Assembly: GCF_000607165.1 (NCBI RefSeq)
Contig: NZ_JFZG01000011.1
Coordinates: 62,001 to 126,000, forward strand
Length of the DNA stretch: 64,000 bases
Source: Ralstonia pickettii
GTDB lineage: Bacteria; Pseudomonadota; Gammaproteobacteria; Burkholderiales; Burkholderiaceae
Reading direction: 5' to 3'
Shown here piece by piece: positions 60,854-64,000 of this stretch (its first letter is position 1; every line of letters begins with the position of its first letter). Both the position numbers and the translations under genes were made by a program. A model generated the notes under the pieces. The model searched no databases. It saw only the letters and a list, made by a program, of their open reading frames with translations, and was not told the origin of the DNA.

Positions 60854-61195
60854 CTACGGCACTGGAGGCGCATCTTTGCATCCATGCAGATGCTGCTCTG
60901 TCCCCAAGTCAGCAATGCTCCGATCTAGCCGAGCAACCTCTCCGTCGGGAACCTTGCCGGGTGTGGAGACTGCATCTTCCAATTCTGCGCGCAAAACGTC
61001 TATCTGGCGTTTGAGGCCCGCACATTCGGGCGTGTCCGGCCGTTCCTTAAGCGGTGGCGTGATGCCTCGCTTGATTGCCTCTTCACAGGGCACGCCGACC
61101 AAAAAGGTTTCGCCGTTGTAGGTGCAGTGCCAGGCGACCGTCGCGAACGAGGGCGATGCCGTCAGGCAAGCAGCAACGATGAGCAGCGGGCGCAT
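60854..61195 (-). CDS. small hypothetical exported protein
   Basis: A 113-residue protein with a signal peptide (LLIVAACLTASPSFA) and mature part AWHCTYNGETFLVGVPCEEA. A helical charged segment (LKRQIDVLRAELEDAV) precedes a Cys-containing end (HLHGCKDAP). Probably periplasmic with one or two disulfides. Nothing identifies a function. Confidence 0.55.
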   Translation of the reverse strand: MRPLLIVAACLTASPSFATVAWHCTYNGETFLVGVPCEEAIKRGITPPLKERPDTPECAGLKRQIDVLRAELEDAVSTPGKVPDGEVARLDRSIADLGTEQHLHGCKDAPPVP

Positions 61196-61362
61196 GTAGG
61201 ACCTATGGAACGAGCATCAGATGTGCACTTCTATTGGCCTCTATACTACCTGCGAGCCGCATAGCGCCCACACACAAGAAGTGGCGGGTAGCGAGTCCTG
61301 CTAACAGCTACGTTCTTCACCAAAGGCTATCGGTCCATGCAAGCCGCCAGGGAATGGTCACG

Positions 61363-61755
61363 ATGAAACTGACGTTTTTTTGGTTTGAAGCACTCGGAAG
61401 GGTGGTTCCCCAGTGCCATTCGGAGCCAGTGAATGAAGAGGGCTTCAACTCTAGTCCTCTTGCAAACCTGCTGGTGGACGACGGCGGTCTTGGAATCGAT
61501 CACTCCGTCTCTTGGATTGCCGAAGGGATTGCCAGGATTGATCGCGTGGCAGACGGTGAACTACCGGAATCAGAATGGGGGCGCGAAACTTTGGCTGCGG
61601 ACCTGAAACCAAGCGGGGCAGTCATCTACTTTCAATACGACGAAGACGTCTTCGAGGTCGTTGACCTTCAGACGCTTCGTCGCGCGCTCGTTGCGTGGCG
61701 GGAGTTCATCCAAGCTCCGCCAGACATCAAGGTGCAGCGAGTGGTGGAAGTTTAA
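61363..61755 (+). CDS. hypothetical protein, immunity-like
   Basis: A 130-residue soluble acidic protein starting MKLTFFWFEALGRVVPQCHS. It continues with LLVDDGGLGIDHSVSWIAEG and WGRETLAADLKPSGAVIYFQ, and ends with YDEDVFEVVDLQTLRRALVA and WREFI. The closing helix pattern (L..AL.AW..F) recurs in small immunity-type proteins, which is why I label it so. The family is not certain. It is convergent with the exported protein at 61887. Confidence 0.55.
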   Translation: MKLTFFWFEALGRVVPQCHSEPVNEEGFNSSPLANLLVDDGGLGIDHSVSWIAEGIARIDRVADGELPESEWGRETLAADLKPSGAVIYFQYDEDVFEVVDLQTLRRALVAWREFIQAPPDIKVQRVVEV

Positions 61756-61886
61756 GTGCGGCCTTTGCGCGCCTTAAAGTACCCATAGCCGGTTGCGTAT
61801 GGGGACTCAAATATTGCGCGAGCGCACAACGTCACGCGCCTGGGGCAGGCAATCGACAGATGCCCGCGCCGCAGTCAGTGAGAACT

Positions 61887-62360
61887 CTAAAACGTGACGA
61901 AAATGACGGCGGGGTCGCCGCTGCCGAGGTAGGTGGGAGCAAGGCAGTTTTGCCCATCGCACGTGGCGGATTGCACCGGGCCCTGCACCTGCGTCTGCCA
62001 CTGGTCTCCTTTCCGCTGGCGCTCAAACTGGATCTTGCCACCCGAGCTCATCTCCCATACGACTACTTTCGGGAAGTTCTGGCAGCCCGACTCGTTCGAA
62101 TTGTTGTCATATATCTCGAAATCCCCTTGTTGGCCAGCTTTGACGAGGTATGTCGGCGGTCCTGAGTCATGCATACATTGGCTGAATTGCCGCGTGAGAG
62201 TGATATCTTTCCCGGTCATGTTCCCGAAATTTATTGTGTAACCTTCCCACTTCTCAGATGGTGACCGGACCCTTTTCGATTGTGCAGATAGGGGAAGGCT
62301 CGTTGAGCCAAGGGCGGCGCAGAGAGTGAGCACGGCAAACCTCAGTAGACGAAGTTTCAT
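61887..62360 (-). CDS. hypothetical exported protein
   Basis: A 157-residue protein from ATG 62360 with signal peptide (LRFAVLTLCAALGSTSLPLSA). The mature part is beta-rich: NFGNMTGKDITLTRQFSQCM, GDFEIYDNNSNESGCQNF and VVVWEMSSGGKIQFER. Four cysteines are placed for disulfides. The sandwich-like pattern recalls secreted inhibitors or immunity proteins, but no family is recognised. Confidence 0.55.
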   Translation of the reverse strand: MKLRLLRFAVLTLCAALGSTSLPLSAQSKRVRSPSEKWEGYTINFGNMTGKDITLTRQFSQCMHDSGPPTYLVKAGQQGDFEIYDNNSNESGCQNFPKVVVWEMSSGGKIQFERQRKGDQWQTQVQGPVQSATCDGQNCLAPTYLGSGDPAVIFVTF

Positions 62361-62556
62361 GGCTTCAAATTCCAGGTTTGTGTCCAATCGAAAATGCCCT
62401 GTGCGATCTCGTTCGGCACAGGACTAAAAACAGACGAGCTTGGCTAAGTCTAAGAACCCATTGATGCCGATTCTCATGAATTTTTCTTTGCTCTGATCTT
62501 CTCTGTCGTAACGAGGCCTACGCGTACCCACGCCGGTAACGCCGAAGCGGTCATCG

Positions 62557-63000
62557 CTATTTTTCGATCTTGTCTGGCTGAATCTCCAGCTCAAGCGCCG
62601 TAGTAAAGCCACCGTCATTCAGACTGTGAACGACACGGCCGACCGACCAGCCCGTCCCGTCAATCTGCGGCTTCCACCCGCTCACCTTCGCATGCAGCGA
62701 GGGGAACAGCTCGGCCCGCCCACGCGCCAGCGTTATGTTGAACGTGGCCACGCCGCGCTGAATCTTCTGCCACTCCGCCCGCGCCGCGCGCTCGGCGTTG
62801 GACCGTGAGACGTATGTGTGCCGTAGCACCTTCACGTTGTCCGGGTTCGGTTGGCCTGGACGGTCTCCTGCTTCTTCTTTTCCCCTTGGGAGCACGCTTC
62901 TCTTTCGTCGCCACGGCGTTGGAAGCGTCGATGACCACCTCGCCACGCACGCCGGCGCGCGTGTCCTGGTAGTGCGCTTTTACTCCGTTGAAGGCGAACA
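62557..63000 (-). pseudogene. remnant of a P2-like phage tail gene (late control protein D)
   Basis: The C-terminal part is clear: NPDNVKVLRHTYVSRSNAER, then KIQRGVATFNITLARGRAEL and FPSLHAKVSGWKPQIDGTGW, with SLNDGGFTTALELEI. An upstream piece, FNGVKAHYQDTRAGVRGEVV, lies in another frame, so at least one frameshift is present, and the N-terminal two thirds are gone. GpD is part of the tail baseplate hub in P2-like phages. This is what is left of a prophage. Confidence 0.8.
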
Positions 63001-63233
63001 ACGGAGAAGCCGTCATTACGGCCGCCGTGGCGGTGTTAGGGATTACCGCCGTACCAGCGTTCATTTCAACCGAGTTGGTGGCACAGGGCGCGCTGATACC
63101 GGTTCTTTCCGATTACCGCCTGGCGGCAGGCAGCCTGTATGCGATTTATCCTCCTGGGCGCCATTTATCGCACTGGGTGCGTGTACTCATCGACTTCCTG
63201 GTTGAGCGGTTCGCTCTTGCAAAGCCGACGTGA
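62985..63233 (+). pseudogene. 3' fragment of a LysR-family regulator gene
   Basis: The frame ends AVLGITAVPAFISTELVAQG, ALIPVLSDYRLAAGSLYAIY, PPGRHLSHWVRVLIDFLVER. These are the last 75 residues of LysR effector-binding domains (GIxxxPxF, L.PVL.DY, YPP.RHLS.. VR.FIDFL). The helix-turn-helix half is missing, and the open frame begins at the junction with the phage gene remnant, which runs on the other strand. Confidence 0.8.
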
Positions 63234-63511
63234 AGCGGGCTGAAAAGAAAAGTCGCCGTTTATGCGGCGTGGGTGCCTGCTCGATGATGGACGGGGGAGT
63301 CTCAAACATCTTGCACCCGCACGCACTCGGCAATGTCGGAGAGGCGCATATGAGCGAGATGATTGAGCAACGCAGTCTCTGCCGCCCCTTCTCTTCCTAT
63401 CGGAAGTGCGACAGGCTCCGTTGACCGGGCACGTTGACCGGGGGGGCTGTCCAATAAGGTGCGGCGTTCGCAAGAGGGCAGCGAAAGCCGTCTTCCGCTT
63501 CCCCAACTTGC

Positions 63512-63847
63512 CTATGGACGCTGCGGAAGATAGAGGGTAACAAGCACAGACGCACTTTCTATTGCCTCTAGCCAATGCGGTTCTTCCGGTGGAAGCAGCA
63601 GAAGATCTCCTGCGCGCATGGTGTGTGTGCCCGAGTTCATACCGAGCTTCAGCACGCCCTCGAGGCACTGCACCGTAATGTCTCCCGGCGCCTGATGGAC
63701 AGGAATACGGCCGCCTGTAGGCAGCACGAGTCGCATGACTTCAAGGTGCGTCGAGCGGATCAAGGCGACGGATTTTGCTTGCTGGAGTGCAGCGCCCAGT
63801 GGGCGGACGTCGATCAGCTCTCCGGGCGCGGCGTGTGGTGTTGCCAT
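63512..63847 (-). CDS. cupin-domain protein
   Basis: A 111-residue single-cupin protein with [20 protein letters not shown] (a reduced first cupin motif with one His, missing the second His of the usual HxH), [20 protein letters not shown] (second motif with PxxxPH) and a final strand LVTLYLP. AGGAGAGA precedes the ATG. It lies 30 bp behind the end of sdhB on the same strand and is probably co-transcribed. The role is unknown, perhaps metal or small-molecule binding. Confidence 0.82.
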   Translation of the reverse strand: MATPHAAPGELIDVRPLGAALQQAKSVALIRSTHLEVMRLVLPTGGRIPVHQAPGDITVQCLEGVLKLGMNSGTHTMRAGDLLLLPPEEPHWLEAIESASVLVTLYLPQRP

Positions 63848-63877
63848 GTTCTCTCCTGGTCGTTAAAGCTGCGTCGG

Positions 63878-64000
63878 TCAAATTGCCCTGCGGGCGAGCA
63901 TGTTTCGGATCTCGCTGATCGCCTTGGCTGGGTTCAGGCCCTTGGGGCACACGTTCGTACAGTTCATGATCGTTCGGCAGCGGAACAGGCGGTAGGGATC
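63878..64000 (-). CDS. sdhB: succinate dehydrogenase iron-sulfur subunit, C-terminal end (partial)
   Basis: Forty codons at the right edge read [20 protein letters not shown] and [18 protein letters not shown] before a stop. The [18 protein letters not shown] block carries cysteines for the 3Fe-4S and 4Fe-4S clusters of SdhB/FrdB. The rest of the gene, and presumably sdhA, lies beyond the window. Fumarate reductase is an alternative, but the ending is typical of betaproteobacterial SdhB. Confidence 0.85.
   Translation of the reverse strand, partial: DPYRLFRCRTIMNCTNVCPKGLNPAKAISEIRNMLARRAI

Noticed and set aside
62424-62618. 64-residue minus-strand frame overlapping the phage remnant
   Set aside because: No similarity to anything recognised, it crosses the end of the gpD remnant in another frame, and it has no start signals.
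63165-63668. 167-residue minus-strand open frame
   Set aside because: Arg-rich, no domain, antisense to the cupin region and the LysR remnant, and no ribosome site.
1-64000. tRNA or rRNA genes and intact insertion sequences
   Set aside because: No cloverleaf, rRNA block or transposase-like reading frame was seen on either strand. The accessory region shows only phage and gene remnants.

Overview
The window looks like a stretch of a Ralstonia-type chromosome (Burkholderiaceae, betaproteobacteria). GC and third-position GC are high. The porin, the DUF3348/DUF802/OmpA/DUF2894 cluster, the ligase-associated repair cluster and the heavy-metal RND operons are all typical of Ralstonia, Cupriavidus and Burkholderia. 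The genus is inferred from gene content and protein style, not from a search.

Layout. 0-7.5 kb: a partial SMR efflux gene divergent from an HxlR regulator, then a Czc-type tripartite metal exporter (outer membrane channel, adaptor, RND pump) that ends in a PII-like signalling gene. 7.6-15.5 kb: an M1 aminopeptidase lipoprotein, a dual-PAS diguanylate cyclase, two methyltransferases and a flavoprotein. 15.8-20.1 kb: a compact four-gene cluster whose two middle products look like a MotA/MotB- or ZorA/ZorB-type ion-driven stator, with DUF3348 and DUF2894 partners. This is the most interesting system in the window. 20.2-28.2 kb: an HU-like protein with a lysine-rich tail, a DUF2252 protein and the four-gene ligase-associated DNA damage operon (exonuclease, ligase, helicase, PdeM), whose genes all overlap by 4 bp. 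28.2-30.2 kb: small unknown genes, including a tandem pair of paralogues.

30.2-46 kb is a copper/silver island. It has an FNR-type regulator with all four cluster cysteines, an operon (DUF2933, ICMT-like, DUF5676, PPK2) preceded by an FNR-like box, a Cu+/Ag+ P-type ATPase with a CueR-type promoter, and copC-copD. It also has a CusF-like protein, a His/Cys-rich and a Met-rich periplasmic protein, and a divergent cusCBA operon in which CusB carries a fused CusF domain. A second CueR-type promoter faces cusCBA. Together these would move Cu(I)/Ag(I) from cytoplasm to periplasm (ATPase), handle it there (CopC, CusF, Met/His-rich proteins) and expel it (CusCBA).

46-57.5 kb: an HxlR/azoreductase pair with clear dyad operators, a FrnE-like thiol oxidoreductase, a YegD-like Hsp70, a porin, a broken CHAD gene, a histone-H1-like ribbon-helix-helix protein, two lipoprotein-type phosphoesterases and a membrane diguanylate cyclase. 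57.5-64 kb is degenerate accessory DNA: remnants of a serine hydrolase, a P2-like tail gene and a LysR regulator, several small secreted or immunity-like proteins, and a standalone BRCT gene coupled to two membrane proteins. Two elements seen at 46-48.7 kb recur at 59-60.8 kb. At the right edge are a cupin gene and the 3' end of sdhB.
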